A stretch of 64,000 nt of DNA from Mycobacterium spongiae (GTDB lineage: Bacteria > Actinomycetota > Actinomycetes > Mycobacteriales > Mycobacteriaceae): positions 1,674,001 through 1,738,000 of the forward strand of contig NZ_CP046600.1 in NCBI RefSeq assembly GCF_018278905.1. Direction: 5' to 3'. The notes under the pieces are model-generated. The model was given only the letters and a program-made list of their open reading frames with translations. It was not told the DNA's origin and made no database searches. The position numbers were made by a program, and so were the translations under genes. Below, piece after piece: positions 22,377-33,249 of the stretch. Each line of letters starts with the position of its first letter. Position 1 is the first letter of the stretch.

Positions 22377-23078
22377 CTAGAGCCGCCGAGCAAGCTCATC
22401 GGCGGCGGCCAGCAGGTCGGTGGCCCAACGCGCTCCCGGGCGGCGACCGATCCGGTCGATCGGACCCGATACCGAGATGGCAGCGACCACGACCCCGCGG
22501 CTATCGCGCACCGGCGCCGACACGCTCGCCACCCCCGGCTCCCGCTCGGCGACGCTCTGTGCCCAACCGCGCCGGCGCACCTCGCCGAGCACGCGGTCGG
22601 AGAACTTCGCGTTCGGTAGCACAGCCGCCTGGGTGGCCGGGTCGCTGTGGGCCAGCAGTACTTTGGCCCCCGAACCTGCGGTCATGGGCAACCGCGACCC
22701 GACGGGGACGGTATCGCGAAGCCCGGCGGGCGGCTCCAGGGCGGCCACACAGACCCGCGAGGTGCCCTCGCGGCGATAGAGTTGCACGCTTTCGCCGGTG
22801 GCCGCGCGCAACGCAGGCAGCACGGTTGCACTCGCAGCCAGCAGCGGGTCGCTGACATTGGCCGCGAGTTCGGTGACTGCAGGACCGAGCCGCCAGCGCC
22901 CTTGATCGTCGCGGCCTAGCAAGCGATGAACTTCTAAAGCGGCGGCGAGCCGGTAGGCAGTAGCCCTGGGCAAGCCGGTTCGGTCGCACAGTTCGGCCAG
23001 TCCGCATGGCGAGTCCCCGATGGTGTGCAGCACGAACACGGCTTTGTCGAGTACGCCGATGCCGCTATGCTGTCTCAC
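22377..23078 (-). CDS. IclR-family regulator divergent from leuCD (Rv2989-like)
   Basis: A 233-residue transcription factor: N-terminal winged helix-turn-helix (SPCGLAELCDRTGLPRATAY) and a C-terminal IclR effector domain (ESVQLYRREG, PMTAGSGAKVLLAH, SVSAPVRDSRGVVVAAISVSG). It is transcribed away from leuCD, the same arrangement as LtbR of Corynebacterium glutamicum, which represses leuCD and leuB. Control of leuCD and of itself is therefore inferred. The GTG start lies 6 nt after TAGTAT on the minus strand, so this gene also looks leaderless. Confidence 0.88.
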   Translation of the reverse strand: MRQHSGIGVLDKAVFVLHTIGDSPCGLAELCDRTGLPRATAYRLAAALEVHRLLGRDDQGRWRLGPAVTELAANVSDPLLAASATVLPALRAATGESVQLYRREGTSRVCVAALEPPAGLRDTVPVGSRLPMTAGSGAKVLLAHSDPATQAAVLPNAKFSDRVLGEVRRRGWAQSVAEREPGVASVSAPVRDSRGVVVAAISVSGPIDRIGRRPGARWATDLLAAADELARRL

Positions 23079-23110
23079 AAGAAGATACTAGCGTCTCGCA
23101 TTCTGAGAAC
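23072..23110. promoter_or_regulatory. IclR gene/leuCD divergent promoter and possible operator
   Basis: Minus-strand TAGTAT (23085-23090) serves the IclR gene, and TACTAG or TAGCGT on the plus strand (23086-23094) could serve leuC, so the two promoters overlap. The flanking sequences GTCTCACAAGAAG and, inverted across the site, GTTCTCAGAATG are similar and could be operator half-elements. The match is loose. Confidence 0.35.
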
Positions 23111-23164
23111 ACAGCCCTGGTCCGGTCCGCGAGCCGCGAATGAGCGAAATCGAGGCGACTTCGA

Positions 23165-24604
23165 ATGGACGAGACAACGGCGGCATGTGGGCCGCGCACG
23201 ATGGCCGAGAAGATTTGGGACGACCACGTCGTGGTGTCCGGCGAGGGCGCTGCGCAAGGCGGGGCGCCAGACTTGATCTACATCGATCTGCACTTGGTGC
23301 ACGAGGTCACCAGTCCACAAGCTTTCGACGGCCTGCGCCTTGCCGGGCGCCCAGTGCGACGGCCCGACTTGACCCTCGCTACCGAGGATCACAACGTGCC
23401 CACCGTTGACATCGACAAGCCGATCGCTGACCCGGTGTCACGCATCCAAGTCGAGACCTTGCGGAGGAACTGCGCAGAATTCGGCATCCGCCTGCATCCG
23501 ATGGGTGATATGGAGCAGGGCATCGTCCACGTGGTCGGACCTCAGTTGGGTCTCACGCAGCCGGGCATGACGATTGTCTGCGGCGACAGCCACACTTCTA
23601 CCCACGGGGCGTTCGGGGCGCTGGCTATGGGAATTGGCACGTCAGAGGTCGAGCATGTGCTTGCTACCCAGACGCTGCCGCTGCGACCGTTCAAGACGAT
23701 GGCGGTCAATGTCGACGGACAGTTGCCGGCCGGAGTGACCGCCAAGGACATCATTCTCGCCTTGATCGCCAAGATCGGCACCGGCGGCGGACAGGGTCAT
23801 GTCATCGAATATCGGGGTGCCGCCATCGAATCGTTGTCGATGGAAGGCCGGATGACGATGTGCAACATGAGCATCGAAGCAGGCGCGCGAGCGGGCATGG
23901 TAGCCCCGGATCAGACAACCTACGAGTACTTGCGCAACCGGCGGCACGCGCCGACCGATGCACAATGGGACGCGGCGATCGCATACTGGCAACAACTGCG
24001 TACCGACGCTGGTGCCGAATTCGACACCGAGGTGTACCTTGATGCGTCCTCCTTGAGTCCGTTCGTCACGTGGGGTACCAACCCCGGCCAGGGCGTGCCG
24101 TTGTCGGCCACCGTGCCGGATCCCGAGCTGGTGACCGACGAGGCCGAGCGCCAGGCCGCTGAGAAAGCCTTGGCGTACATGGACCTTCGCCCCGGAACCC
24201 CGATGCGCGACATCAGCGTCGATGCCGTTTTCGTCGGGTCATGCACTAACGGCCGGATTGAAGATCTGCGGGTGGTGGCCGAGGTGTTGCGCGGTCGCCG
24301 GCTTGCGCGGGGCGTGCGGATGCTGGTCGTTCCGGGGTCGATGCGGGTGCGTGCTCAGGCCGAAGCCGAAGGACTCGGCGAGGTCTTCACGGCTGCTGGC
24401 GCCGAATGGCGGCACGCGGGATGTTCAATGTGCCTGGGCATGAATCCCGATCAGCTGTCGCCCGGCGAGCGGTGTGCCGCGACTTCCAACCGCAACTTCG
24501 AAGGGCGCCAGGGCAAGGGTGGGCGCACGCATTTGGTGTCCCCAGCGGTGGCGGCTGCCACCGCGGTCCGCGGCACGCTATCCGCACCAACTGACTTGAA
24601 CTGA
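23165..24604 (+). CDS. leuC: 3-isopropylmalate dehydratase large subunit
   Basis: Aconitase-family enzyme with LeuD: isomerises 2- to 3-isopropylmalate in leucine synthesis. 479 residues with the three [4Fe-4S] cysteines visible (VGSCTNGR and [11 protein letters not shown]) and the family signatures [22 protein letters not shown] and [18 protein letters not shown]. The first 15 residues are variable. The start at the ATG agrees with the homologue length (473-479). leuD follows after 21 bp; the IclR regulator is divergent. Confidence 0.97.
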   Translation: MDETTAACGPRTMAEKIWDDHVVVSGEGAAQGGAPDLIYIDLHLVHEVTSPQAFDGLRLAGRPVRRPDLTLATEDHNVPTVDIDKPIADPVSRIQVETLRRNCAEFGIRLHPMGDMEQGIVHVVGPQLGLTQPGMTIVCGDSHTSTHGAFGALAMGIGTSEVEHVLATQTLPLRPFKTMAVNVDGQLPAGVTAKDIILALIAKIGTGGGQGHVIEYRGAAIESLSMEGRMTMCNMSIEAGARAGMVAPDQTTYEYLRNRRHAPTDAQWDAAIAYWQQLRTDAGAEFDTEVYLDASSLSPFVTWGTNPGQGVPLSATVPDPELVTDEAERQAAEKALAYMDLRPGTPMRDISVDAVFVGSCTNGRIEDLRVVAEVLRGRRLARGVRMLVVPGSMRVRAQAEAEGLGEVFTAAGAEWRHAGCSMCLGMNPDQLSPGERCAATSNRNFEGRQGKGGRTHLVSPAVAAATAVRGTLSAPTDLN

Positions 24605-24625
24605 GCAAGAGAACAGGGGAAGAGC

Positions 24626-25222
24626 ATGGAAGCCATTCGCGCCCACACGGGGATCGGGGTGCCGCTGCGGCGGTCGAATGTCGATACCGATCAGATCATT
24701 CCGGCCGTTTTCTTGAAGCGCGTCACCCGAACCGGATTTGCGGACGGTCTGTTCGCACGGTGGCGGTCGGATCCATCATTCGTGCTAAATCTCACCCCCT
24801 TTGACCGAGGCTCAGTCCTGGTTGCCGGACCCGATTTCGGTACCGGATCGTCGCGCGAGCACGCGGTGTGGGCGCTCATGGACTACGGATTCCGGGTGGT
24901 TATCTCATCGAGGTTCGGTGACATTTTCCGCGGCAACGCCGGCAAGGCGGGGCTGCTCGCCGCCGAACTCGACCAAGACGGCGTGGAACTTCTCTGGAAG
25001 CTCATCGAGCAGAGTCCAGGCTTGGAAATCACTGCCAATCTTCAAGATCGAAATATCACCGCTGGAACAGCGGTGCTGCCGTTCAGGATTGACGACCACA
25101 CGGCGTGGCGATTGCTCGAAGGCCTCGACGATATAGCCCTTACGCTGCGGAAACTCGACGAGATCGAGTCCTTTGAGAAGGCTCATCGCGAGTGGAAACC
25201 GCGCACGCTACCCACCTCCTGA
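24626..25222 (+). CDS. leuD: 3-isopropylmalate dehydratase small subunit
   Basis: Swivel-domain subunit of isopropylmalate isomerase, 198 residues, with [15 protein letters not shown], the substrate-recognition loop [14 protein letters not shown] and [27 protein letters not shown] ribosome site lies just before the ATG. It is cotranscribed with leuC. The 214 bp between it and hupB hold no further ORF. Confidence 0.97.
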   Translation: MEAIRAHTGIGVPLRRSNVDTDQIIPAVFLKRVTRTGFADGLFARWRSDPSFVLNLTPFDRGSVLVAGPDFGTGSSREHAVWALMDYGFRVVISSRFGDIFRGNAGKAGLLAAELDQDGVELLWKLIEQSPGLEITANLQDRNITAGTAVLPFRIDDHTAWRLLEGLDDIALTLRKLDEIESFEKAHREWKPRTLPTS

Positions 25223-25436
25223 ACAGACTCCTCGAGGGAGAATTCGGCCCCGCGATGCCGCCAAAACGGGCCAATTTTCCCCACGCGCCACCGGTCAAGG
25301 GCGGCAACCGGATTGCGAGAATATCGGTCGCGGGGTCAGTGAAATTGCGCGTGGCTCTTGGAAATCAGTGGGGTAAGGGTTTACCGTGTCCACTAGTCGG
25401 TTCCAAAACGAGGACCACTGGCTTCGGAGGGTTTGG
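25223..25436. other. leuD-hupB intergenic region
   Basis: 214 bp with no gene or clear hairpin. It must hold the hupB promoter; a GGAGGG ribosome site (25427-25432) is the only element I can name. In M. tuberculosis hupB has more than one promoter here. Confidence 0.4.
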
Positions 25437-26099
25437 ATGAACAAAGCAGAGCTCATTGACGTGCTCACACAGAAATTGGGCTCGGACCGTCGGCAGGCGA
25501 CCGCCGCTGTCGAGAATGTCGTCGACACGATTGTGCGTGCGGTACACAAGGGCGACAGCGTCACCATTACCGGGTTCGGTGTGTTCGAACAACGTCGCCG
25601 TGCCGCCCGCGTGGCCCGCAATCCCCGTACGGGCGAGACGGTGAAAGTGAAGCCGACCTCGGTGCCGGCGTTCCGTCCGGGCGCGCAGTTCAAAGCGGTT
25701 GTTTCTGGTGCACAGCGCCTCCCGTCGGACGGACCTGCGGTAAAGCGTGGTGTGGTGGCGAGCCCAACCAGGAGGAAAGCGGCGGCGAAGAAGGCCACCA
25801 CGTCCAAAGCGAAGAAGGCGGCCAAGGCCACGACTTCGCGCGCCAAGAAGGCTGCCACAAAGGCGCCCGCCAAGAAGGCGGCGACCAAGAGGGCACCGGC
25901 CACCAAGGCGGCCAAGGCACCTGCCAAGAAGCGGAGCACGGCAGCTGCCAAGAAGGCGACCAAAGCGGTGAAGAAGACGGCGAAGAAGACACCCGTCCGC
26001 AAGGCAGCCACCAAGGCGCCGGCTAAGAAAACAGCGGCGAAGCGGCCAGCGACCAAGGCTGCTGCCAAGAAGACGACAAGCAGGCGGGGCCGCAAGTAG
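25437..26099 (+). CDS. hupB: Histone-like nucleoid protein HupB (HU with Lys/Ala-rich tail)
   Basis: A 220-residue nucleoid protein. The N-terminal 90 residues are a standard HU fold ([48 protein letters not shown]). The C-terminal 120 residues are a histone-H1-like tail of degenerate [15 protein letters not shown] units. This two-domain form is typical of mycobacteria and binds DNA, compacts the nucleoid and regulates genes, including iron acquisition in M. tuberculosis. The tail is slightly longer than in M. tuberculosis (214 aa total). The ATG follows GGAGGG; an extension to an upstream GTG has no homology. Confidence 0.97.
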   Translation: MNKAELIDVLTQKLGSDRRQATAAVENVVDTIVRAVHKGDSVTITGFGVFEQRRRAARVARNPRTGETVKVKPTSVPAFRPGAQFKAVVSGAQRLPSDGPAVKRGVVASPTRRKAAAKKATTSKAKKAAKATTSRAKKAATKAPAKKAATKRAPATKAAKAPAKKRSTAAAKKATKAVKKTAKKTPVRKAATKAPAKKTAAKRPATKAAAKKTTSRRGRK

Positions 26100-26106
26100 T
26101 ACGAGA

Positions 26107-26151
26107 CGCAGATACCCTGAGGGTGGCCGTGGCCGCCCCAGGGTATCTGCG
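26107..26151. terminator. Bidirectional terminator hairpin between hupB and mutT1
   Basis: CGCAGATACCCTG (26107-26119) and CAGGGTATCTGCG (26139-26151) form a perfect 13-bp stem, and the 19-nt interior can pair further (GGGTGG with CCGCCC). It lies between the converging ends of hupB and mutT1, 8 bp after the hupB stop and 3 bp before the mutT1 stop. No U-run follows, as is common in mycobacteria. Confidence 0.8.
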
Positions 26152-26153
26152 CG

Positions 26154-27098
26154 TTAGGCCCTGACGTTGGCCGCCAAGGCGCCGCCGATGTGGTCGGCGA
26201 TGAGGAGCCGACCGGCTGACAGTGACAGCACCCACGTACTGCCTTTGTGATTGCGGGATTTGTCGGGCTTCGCGCCGTCGCGCTCACACCACCATGCGAT
26301 GAGGTCGGGAATCACCTTGCCTTGGGTGCAGATCACCGGTGTGCCGGGCTGCTCGGCGATCCGCAGCACCCGGTGCCGGCCGCGTTTGGGGTTCTTGGTG
26401 TAGGACTCCTCGGTCAAGGCGGGCTCGTTGCCAACGGGCACCCCCAGTTCCGCGGCAAGCGGTTCCATCGTCTGATGGCAGCGCACCCGATCCGCGGCAT
26501 AGACGTTGGTGGCACCGAAAGCCAGCAGCTGTGGCACCAATGCCTCGGCCTGTGCACGCCCCTTCTTGTCCAAGGGACGCTTGTTGTCGTCCCCGGAGAA
26601 GCGTGACCGGCTGCCGGCGGCGCCGTGGCGCACCACCAGCACGGTCTTCGTGTCCGCCGGGTGTTTGGCGAACCGGCGCAAGACTTTTCGATCCTGTGCG
26701 TAGTCGAGTTTCGTCATGGCGTCGGAAACCGGTAACCAGAGCATGTCATCGACCTCATTGCCCGGGGTGAATTCCCCGCCGGCGCTGCGTGCCGCCCAGT
26801 AGCGGACCTTCTTGGTGCCCTGCTGGATTGGGTAGGTCACCGTGAGGAGTCGCCTGCCAAGGATGGCGTGGTGGCCGGTTTCCTCAAGTATCTCGCGCGT
26901 AGCGCCCGCCGGTGCGGTCTCGCCGGGATCGACCTTGCCCTTCGGCAGCGACCAATCGTTGTAGCGGGGGCGGTGGATCACGGCGATCTCGACGACGTTC
27001 GCCGAGTCGGAGCGGTCGGGGCGCCACAACACCGCACCGGCCGCATGGACGATCCGCCGCCCGGAAGGCCCGCGGGCCGACGAGTTCTGGTTCGACAC
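26154..27098 (-). CDS. mutT1: Nudix hydrolase with phosphatase domain, MutT1
   Basis: A 314-residue two-domain protein: an N-terminal Nudix domain (GKVDPGE, then REILEETG) and a C-terminal histidine phosphatase domain ([14 protein letters not shown], later VICTQGKVI). Mycobacterial MutT1 converts 8-oxo-dGTP/8-oxo-GTP to the diphosphate and acts on diadenosine polyphosphates, preventing oxidised-guanine incorporation. A GTG start is preceded by AGGAG at 6 nt. It lies 79 bp after ppk1 on the same strand, so fbiD-ppk1-mutT1 may be one operon ending at the hairpin shared with hupB. Confidence 0.95.
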   Translation of the reverse strand: MSNQNSSARGPSGRRIVHAAGAVLWRPDRSDSANVVEIAVIHRPRYNDWSLPKGKVDPGETAPAGATREILEETGHHAILGRRLLTVTYPIQQGTKKVRYWAARSAGGEFTPGNEVDDMLWLPVSDAMTKLDYAQDRKVLRRFAKHPADTKTVLVVRHGAAGSRSRFSGDDNKRPLDKKGRAQAEALVPQLLAFGATNVYAADRVRCHQTMEPLAAELGVPVGNEPALTEESYTKNPKRGRHRVLRIAEQPGTPVICTQGKVIPDLIAWWCERDGAKPDKSRNHKGSTWVLSLSAGRLLIADHIGGALAANVRA

Positions 27099-27177
27099 CT
27101 TAACTCCTGCAGCTCAATTCGGTGGGGTCCGCTCGCGGCCGGTAGGTGTGGCCCACAAGTGAGGGAATCACCGCATG

Positions 27178-29406
27178 TCAGGGGTTACGGTGCCGCTCCA
27201 TCAGCGATACCTGGTGGTCGCGCACGCTGTGTCCTTCCTGCGGCAGCGCGGTCCACTGCCCGTCGGGTCCGAGCTCCCAACATCTGGTGGCGGGGTCCAT
27301 CGCGGACTCCAGCAATCCGTCCAGCTGCGCGGTCAGCCGCGGGTCCTTGACTTGCGTCATGACTTCGACGCGCCGGTCGAGATTGCGGTGCATCATGTCG
27401 GCGCTGCCGATCCACACCTCGTCGATAGCGCGGAAATGCAGGATCCGGGAGTGCTCGAGGAAGCGGCCGAGAATCGAGCGCACGGTGATGTTTTCGGAGA
27501 ATCCCGCTGCACCCGGGCGCAGCGCGCAGATGCCGCGTACCACAACCTCCACCCGCACACCTGCCTGGGAGGCGCGGTAGAGCGCGTCGATGACCTGTTC
27601 GTCGACCAGGGCGTTCATCTTCATTCGGATGCGTCCGGGCTTGCCCGCTTGATGCGCAGCGACCTCGCGCTCGACGCGTTCGATGATGCCGGTGCGAATT
27701 CCGTGTGGGGCTACCAACAGGTTGCGATAGGACAGCTTGCGTGAGTAACCGGTCAGCGAATTGAACAAGTCGGTGAGGTCCGCGCCGATATCGGGCGAGG
27801 CCGTGAGCAGACCGACGTCTTCGTAGAGTCGGGCCGTCTTGCTGTTGTAATTACCGGTCCCGATGTGGCAGTAGCGCCGCAGCGCAGCACCTTCCCGGCG
27901 CACCACAAGTGCGGTCTTGCAGTGCGTCTTCAACCCGACGAGTCCGTACGCCACATGCACGCCCGCTTGCTCGAGGGCGCGCGCCCAGCGGATATTGGCT
28001 TGTTCATCGAAGCGCGCCTTGATCTCGACCAGCGCCACCACCTGCTTTCCGGCCGCCGCGGCGTCGATCAGTGCCCTGACTATCGGCGAATCGCCCGAGG
28101 TGCGGTACAGCGTCTGTTTGATGGTGAGCACGTCAGGGTCGGCGGCGGCTTGCTCGATGAATCGCTGCACACTGGTGGAGAACGAGTCGTACGGATGGTG
28201 CACCAACACATCGCCTTCGCGCAGCGTGGCGAAAATACTCTTGGGCGTTTCCCGCTCGGCGAACGCGGGATGGGTGGCCGGAACAAATGTCCGGTCTTTG
28301 AGCGCGGGACGATCGACGCCGTAGATCTGCCACAACGACGACAAGTCGAGAAGCCCGGCCACTTCGATGACATCGCGAGGGTGCACGTCGAGTTCGCGCA
28401 GCAGCAACTCCAGCATGCTCTCAGTCATGTCGTCGGCGATCTCGAGCCGTACCGGCGAACCGAACCGCCGGCGCGCCAGTTCCCGCTCCAGAGCCTGCAG
28501 CAAGTCCTCGTCGCGGTCCTCTTCAACCTCGAAGTCGGCGTTTCGGGTGATGCGGAAGGCGTGGTGCTCGACGATGTCCATGCCCGGGAACAGAACCGGT
28601 AGGAACGCGGCGATCAGCTCCTCCATCGGCAGGAATCGGAGCACTGTTCGCGTCTCGGTACCCGTCGATTCGTCGGTGACCTCAGTTGGCGCGAGTTCGA
28701 CGAAGCGGTCGACGTTGTCGGGCACCTTGACCCGCGCGAAGTGTTGCGTGCCGTCCTCCGGCTGCTTCACCGTGACCGCTAGGTTCAGGCTCAACCCGCT
28801 GACAAATGGGAAGGGGTGGGCGGGATCGACAGCCAGCGGGGTCAGGACGGGAAAGACCTGCTCGTTGAAGTAGGTCGACAATTGGTCGCGCTCAGTCTGA
28901 TCCAGATCCGACCATGTCGCGATGTAGATGCCTTCCGCGCCGAGCGCGGGGAGCACCGAATCGAGGAACACCCGAGCGTGGCGGCTGGCGATCTGCTGGG
29001 TCTGCTCGCCGATACGGCCCAGCTGCTCGCGCGGCGTCAGACCGTCGGCAGAACGGACCGACAATCCCATCTCGTCACGGCGCTTGAGTCCGGCCACCCG
29101 AACCATATAGAACTCATCAAGATTCGACGCGAAGATCGCCAGAAACTTCGCTCGCTCCAGCAGTGGCAGCGAGTTGTCGGCGGCGAGGGCGAGCACCCGG
29201 GCGTTGAAGTCCAGCCAACTGAGCTCCCTATTCAGATAGCGGTCTTCAGGTAGCTGGTTGTTGATTGCTGCGCTACTGCCATCGAGGGTCGCGGCGGGCG
29301 GCGCCACGAGGGCCGAGTCGTCCGGGTGCCACGCCTTCTCATCGGGCCGCGCATCGGTACCTGGGCTGGCTTCGATTTCGGTCACCATACGATCATTGCT
29401 TATCAC
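27178..29406 (-). CDS. ppk1: Polyphosphate kinase 1
   Basis: Polymerises the ATP gamma-phosphate into inorganic polyphosphate, which feeds stress signalling. 742 residues from the GTG, the same length as in M. tuberculosis. Family features: [31 protein letters not shown], the catalytic His in [12 protein letters not shown] (about residue 495), [18 protein letters not shown] and a second phospholipase-D-like half with [20 protein letters not shown]. The start is chosen by alignment with the known N-terminus (SNDR.VTEIE); an ATG six codons later is an alternative. The frame is open a further 93 codons upstream, into fbiD, without homology. Confidence 0.95.
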   Translation of the reverse strand: MISNDRMVTEIEASPGTDARPDEKAWHPDDSALVAPPAATLDGSSAAINNQLPEDRYLNRELSWLDFNARVLALAADNSLPLLERAKFLAIFASNLDEFYMVRVAGLKRRDEMGLSVRSADGLTPREQLGRIGEQTQQIASRHARVFLDSVLPALGAEGIYIATWSDLDQTERDQLSTYFNEQVFPVLTPLAVDPAHPFPFVSGLSLNLAVTVKQPEDGTQHFARVKVPDNVDRFVELAPTEVTDESTGTETRTVLRFLPMEELIAAFLPVLFPGMDIVEHHAFRITRNADFEVEEDRDEDLLQALERELARRRFGSPVRLEIADDMTESMLELLLRELDVHPRDVIEVAGLLDLSSLWQIYGVDRPALKDRTFVPATHPAFAERETPKSIFATLREGDVLVHHPYDSFSTSVQRFIEQAAADPDVLTIKQTLYRTSGDSPIVRALIDAAAAGKQVVALVEIKARFDEQANIRWARALEQAGVHVAYGLVGLKTHCKTALVVRREGAALRRYCHIGTGNYNSKTARLYEDVGLLTASPDIGADLTDLFNSLTGYSRKLSYRNLLVAPHGIRTGIIERVEREVAAHQAGKPGRIRMKMNALVDEQVIDALYRASQAGVRVEVVVRGICALRPGAAGFSENITVRSILGRFLEHSRILHFRAIDEVWIGSADMMHRNLDRRVEVMTQVKDPRLTAQLDGLLESAMDPATRCWELGPDGQWTALPQEGHSVRDHQVSLMERHRNP

Positions 29407-29492
29407 CTGGTGGCGTTGCCAGCGCGGTGCGGACATCCGTTCGCTGTTGTGCGGCCGTTTACCCTCCGGATGCCCGGCGGTGGGTGCCTGCG

Positions 29493-30272
<780 letters not shown>

Positions 30273-30319
30273 CTACAGATGTCTTGACGGACTGCATCCG
30301 GGAAAACAGGGGTGGGTGG

Positions 30320-31327
30320 ATGGTGAGCACGGGAACCGTCGCGGTCATGGGCGCGGGCGCATGGGGCACGGCGTTGGCCAAAGTGCTTGCCGACGCGGGC
30401 GGCGAGGTCACGCTGTGGTCCCGGCGACCCGAGGTCGCCGACCAAGTCAACCGAACCCGCTACAACCCCGACTATCTACCCGGGACGTTGCTGCCTGCCG
30501 GCATTCGCGCTACCGCCGACGCCGCAGAGGCGCTCGGCGGCGCCACGACGGTACTCCTGGGAGTGCCTGCGCAGACCATGCGAGCCAATCTCGAACACTG
30601 GGGCGGCCTCCTGGTCGATGGCGCGACCCTGGTCAGTTTGGCCAAGGGCATCGAGCTGGGCACGCTGATGCGAATGAGTCAGGTCATTGTGTCAGTGACC
30701 GGAGTCGATGCGGCACAGGTCGCGGTCATTTCGGGACCCAATCTGGCCAGTGAGATCGCCGACTGCCAACCTGCTGCCACCGTCGTGGCGTGTAGCGACT
30801 CCGGTCGTGCGGTGGCCCTGCAGCGCGCACTGAACAGCGGCTACTTCCGTCCGTACACGAATGCCGATGTGGTCGGGACCGAGGTCGGCGGCGCCTGCAA
30901 GAACGTCATCGCGCTTGCCTGCGGGATGGCGGTTGGTGTCGGACTGGGTGAAAACACCGCCGCGGCGATCATTACCCGGGGCCTTGCAGAGATCATTCGG
31001 CTGGGGATCGCGCTCGGCGGCAAGGGCGCGACGCTGGCGGGCCTGGCGGGGGTGGGCGACCTCGTGGCCACCTGCACCTCGCCGCGCTCGCGTAACCGGT
31101 CGTTTGGCGAGCGCCTGGGCCGGGGCGAGACCATGGCGGCGGCGTTGAGCGCCAGGGATGGCCACGTCGTCGAGGGGGTGACATCGTGCGAGTCGGTGCT
31201 TGCGCTGGCGTCCAGCTACGACATCGAAATGCCGCTGACCGACGCCGTGCACCGTGTCTGTCACAAAGGGCTCTCGGTGGACGAGGCGATAGCTCTGCTG
31301 TTGGGTCGCAGCACCAAGCCTGAATGA
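30320..31327 (+). CDS. gpsA: Glycerol-3-phosphate dehydrogenase [NAD(P)+]
   Basis: Reduces dihydroxyacetone phosphate to sn-glycerol 3-phosphate, the backbone of phospholipids. Annotated gpdA2 in M. tuberculosis. 335 residues: Rossmann motif [30 protein letters not shown], the catalytic Lys in [17 protein letters not shown], and the C-terminal [17 protein letters not shown]. The ATG at 30320 (with ACAGGGGTGGG upstream) is preferred over the in-frame ATG 12 codons earlier. A possible -10 TAGTGT lies near 30260. It is 61 bp ahead of ddl on the same strand. Confidence 0.95.
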   Translation: MVSTGTVAVMGAGAWGTALAKVLADAGGEVTLWSRRPEVADQVNRTRYNPDYLPGTLLPAGIRATADAAEALGGATTVLLGVPAQTMRANLEHWGGLLVDGATLVSLAKGIELGTLMRMSQVIVSVTGVDAAQVAVISGPNLASEIADCQPAATVVACSDSGRAVALQRALNSGYFRPYTNADVVGTEVGGACKNVIALACGMAVGVGLGENTAAAIITRGLAEIIRLGIALGGKGATLAGLAGVGDLVATCTSPRSRNRSFGERLGRGETMAAALSARDGHVVEGVTSCESVLALASSYDIEMPLTDAVHRVCHKGLSVDEAIALLLGRSTKPE

Positions 31328-31373
31328 GCCGCTGCTGGGAAGGTGAAGCACGATCCCCGCGCCCGCCACCCGG

Positions 31374-31379
31374 TAGCCT
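31374..31379 (+). promoter_or_regulatory. -10 element of ddl (near-leaderless)
   Basis: TAGCCT ends 9 nt before the ddl GTG, so any 5' leader would be at most a few bases. No Shine-Dalgarno is visible. Confidence 0.4.
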
Positions 31380-31388
31380 CTCCAGGTT

Positions 31389-32552
31389 GTGAATGCCAGC
31401 GACCGGCCCGTGGGGCCGCGGCCGACGCGGCCGGCAGGTGGCGACCGGGTCCGCGTTGCCGTGGTGTTCGGGGGGCGTAGCAACGAGCACGCGATCTCAT
31501 GCGTGTCCGCGGGCAGCATCCTGCGCAATCTCGATCCGCGACGCTTCGATGTGACCGCCATCGGGATTACCGCCAAAGGTTCGTGGGTGCTCACCGACGG
31601 CAATCCCGATGCACTTGCGATCGCCGATCGGCAGTTACCCGAGGTGACCTCTGAGTCGGGTAAGGAGTTGGTCCTGCCGGTCGACCCGGCGCGGGCCGGC
31701 CAGCTCGTGTCACTATCCCCGGCAGCGCCCCCCACCGCCGGCGAGGTGTTGGGCTCGGTTGATGTGGTGTTTCCGGTGCTGCACGGCCCCTACGGCGAGG
31801 ACGGAACGATCCAGGGCCTGCTCGAACTCGCTGGTGTGCCCTACGTGGGCGCCGGCGTGCTGGCGAGTGCCACCGGCATGGACAAGGAATTCACCAAGAA
31901 GCTGTTGGCTGCCGAGGGGCTTCCGGTCGGCGCGCACGTCGTGCTGCGCCCGTCGCGGCCGACGCTGAATGCCGAGGAACGCGCGCGGCTGGGATTGCCC
32001 GCATTTGTCAAACCGGCGCGCGGCGGCTCGTCCATTGGCGTCAACCGGGTGTCGAGTTGGGACCAGCTGCCTGCCGCGATTGCCGATGCCCGTTCTCACG
32101 ATCCGAAAGTGATCGTCGAGGCCGCGGTGACCGGCCGCGAACTCGAATGCGGTGTGCTGGAACTGCCCGATGGCACGGTCCAAGCCAGCACACTGGGGGA
32201 GATCCGGGTGGCCGGGGTGCGCGGGCGCGAGGATCCCTTCTACGATTTCGCCACCAAATATCTCGATGACGCAGCCGAATTGGACGTGCCGGCCAAAGTG
32301 GACGACGATGTCGCCGACCTGACGCGGCAGCTGGCGATCAAGGCGTTCCGGGCGATCGACTGCCAAGGCCTGGCCAGGGTCGACTTCTTCCTCACCGACG
32401 ATGGGCCGGTGATCAACGAGATCAACACGATGCCGGGTTTCACGACGACCTCGATGTACCCGCGGATGTGGGCGGCCAGCGGCGTCGACTACCCCACGCT
32501 GCTGGCGACCATGGTGGATACAGCCCTTGCCCGGGGCGTGGGCCTGCGCTAG
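31389..32552 (+). CDS. ddl: D-alanine--D-alanine ligase
   Basis: Joins two D-alanines for peptidoglycan precursors; target of D-cycloserine. ATP-grasp enzyme of 387 residues with [21 protein letters not shown], the [12 protein letters not shown] loop, [12 protein letters not shown], and the metal-binding end ([23 protein letters not shown]). The N-terminus and one internal loop (around [12 protein letters not shown]) are somewhat longer than in M. tuberculosis Ddl (373 aa). The GTG start follows the TAGCCT box. It ends convergently with the next gene, overlapping by 4 bp. Confidence 0.96.
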   Translation: MNASDRPVGPRPTRPAGGDRVRVAVVFGGRSNEHAISCVSAGSILRNLDPRRFDVTAIGITAKGSWVLTDGNPDALAIADRQLPEVTSESGKELVLPVDPARAGQLVSLSPAAPPTAGEVLGSVDVVFPVLHGPYGEDGTIQGLLELAGVPYVGAGVLASATGMDKEFTKKLLAAEGLPVGAHVVLRPSRPTLNAEERARLGLPAFVKPARGGSSIGVNRVSSWDQLPAAIADARSHDPKVIVEAAVTGRELECGVLELPDGTVQASTLGEIRVAGVRGREDPFYDFATKYLDDAAELDVPAKVDDDVADLTRQLAIKAFRAIDCQGLARVDFFLTDDGPVINEINTMPGFTTTSMYPRMWAASGVDYPTLLATMVDTALARGVGLR

Positions 32553-33151
32553 CCCACCTGAGCAGGGTTGATTGGCACGGCCGCCATTACGTGGTCGATG
32601 ACCGCGGAGAGTTCCTGGATCGGTGTGGGCCCCGATCCCGGCGGAAGTGTGAGGGCCACGTACACCGGCCGGTCCACGGTGTACCAGGTGGACCGACCGG
32701 CATCTGCCGGCCTCGAGCCGGCGGACCCCGGATCTTCGGTCACCTGGAACCACTGCACTTGGTCGACGATCTGGATGGGCGCACCGACCACGAATTCGGC
32801 CGGTCGGGCGAGCCCGCAGCGCAGGATCACCGGCGTGCTCTGCGGCCCGGCGCGCCAGGCGGTGGCGCCCTCCGGCGTCGGTTCCGCAACGGCCGCTCGC
32901 CGGTAGTCGCCGAGTCGTTGCGGCAGCTCTGCCAGCAGGTCATGGCAGGCGGCGCTGGTGGCCTGCGGAGCTGGAACCGCCGCAATGGCCACCGGTTTCT
33001 CCGGTGCCTGGTGATTGGCGGCGACGACCAGGACGACCGCGATCGCCGCCACTGCCAGCGCCAGCGCTGCGATGATCCAGGCTCGGGGCGGGCCGTCCGA
33101 ATCGGCATCCCTGTCGGATGTCACGTCCGTGGCCACCTCCGACTCGTACAC
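32549..33151 (-). CDS. DUF3515-type anchored protein (Rv2980-like)
   Basis: About 200 residues: a short cytoplasmic tail, one membrane helix ([21 protein letters not shown]) and an extracytoplasmic domain with two Cys (SAACHDLL and ILRCGLAR) that could form a disulfide. Matches the actinobacterial DUF3515 family and Rv2980. Function unknown; linkage to ddl suggests, but does not show, a cell-envelope role. The start is ambiguous: in-frame GTG codons occur at residues 1, 6 and 10 of this model. Convergent with ddl, with a 4-bp overlap; divergent from thiL. Confidence 0.72.
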   Translation of the reverse strand: MYESEVATDVTSDRDADSDGPPRAWIIAALALAVAAIAVVLVVAANHQAPEKPVAIAAVPAPQATSAACHDLLAELPQRLGDYRRAAVAEPTPEGATAWRAGPQSTPVILRCGLARPAEFVVGAPIQIVDQVQWFQVTEDPGSAGSRPADAGRSTWYTVDRPVYVALTLPPGSGPTPIQELSAVIDHVMAAVPINPAQVG

Positions 33152-33249
33152 TTGCCCGGTCCGCTCGTGCGGATAGCGACCCAACGGTCCCCGCAGGCAG
33201 GGTATCGGTTCGGGCTCGTCACATGGCCGGGATGCGCCGAGGAGGTGGC

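Noticed and set aside
25747..26099. Repetitive HupB tail as a possible tandem repeat or CRISPR-like array
   Set aside because: The repetition is at amino-acid level (Lys/Ala units) with variable spacing and no spacer structure.
25295..26287. Hydrophobic 330-codon frame antisense to hupB, at first sight a membrane protein
   Set aside because: The Ala/Phe/Leu/Val-rich stretches are the complement of Lys/Ala codons in the HupB tail, not true membrane helices.
33118..33249. TPP riboswitch upstream of thiL
   Set aside because: No conserved CUGAGA/ACCTGA core could be found, and the gap to the divergent gene is too short.
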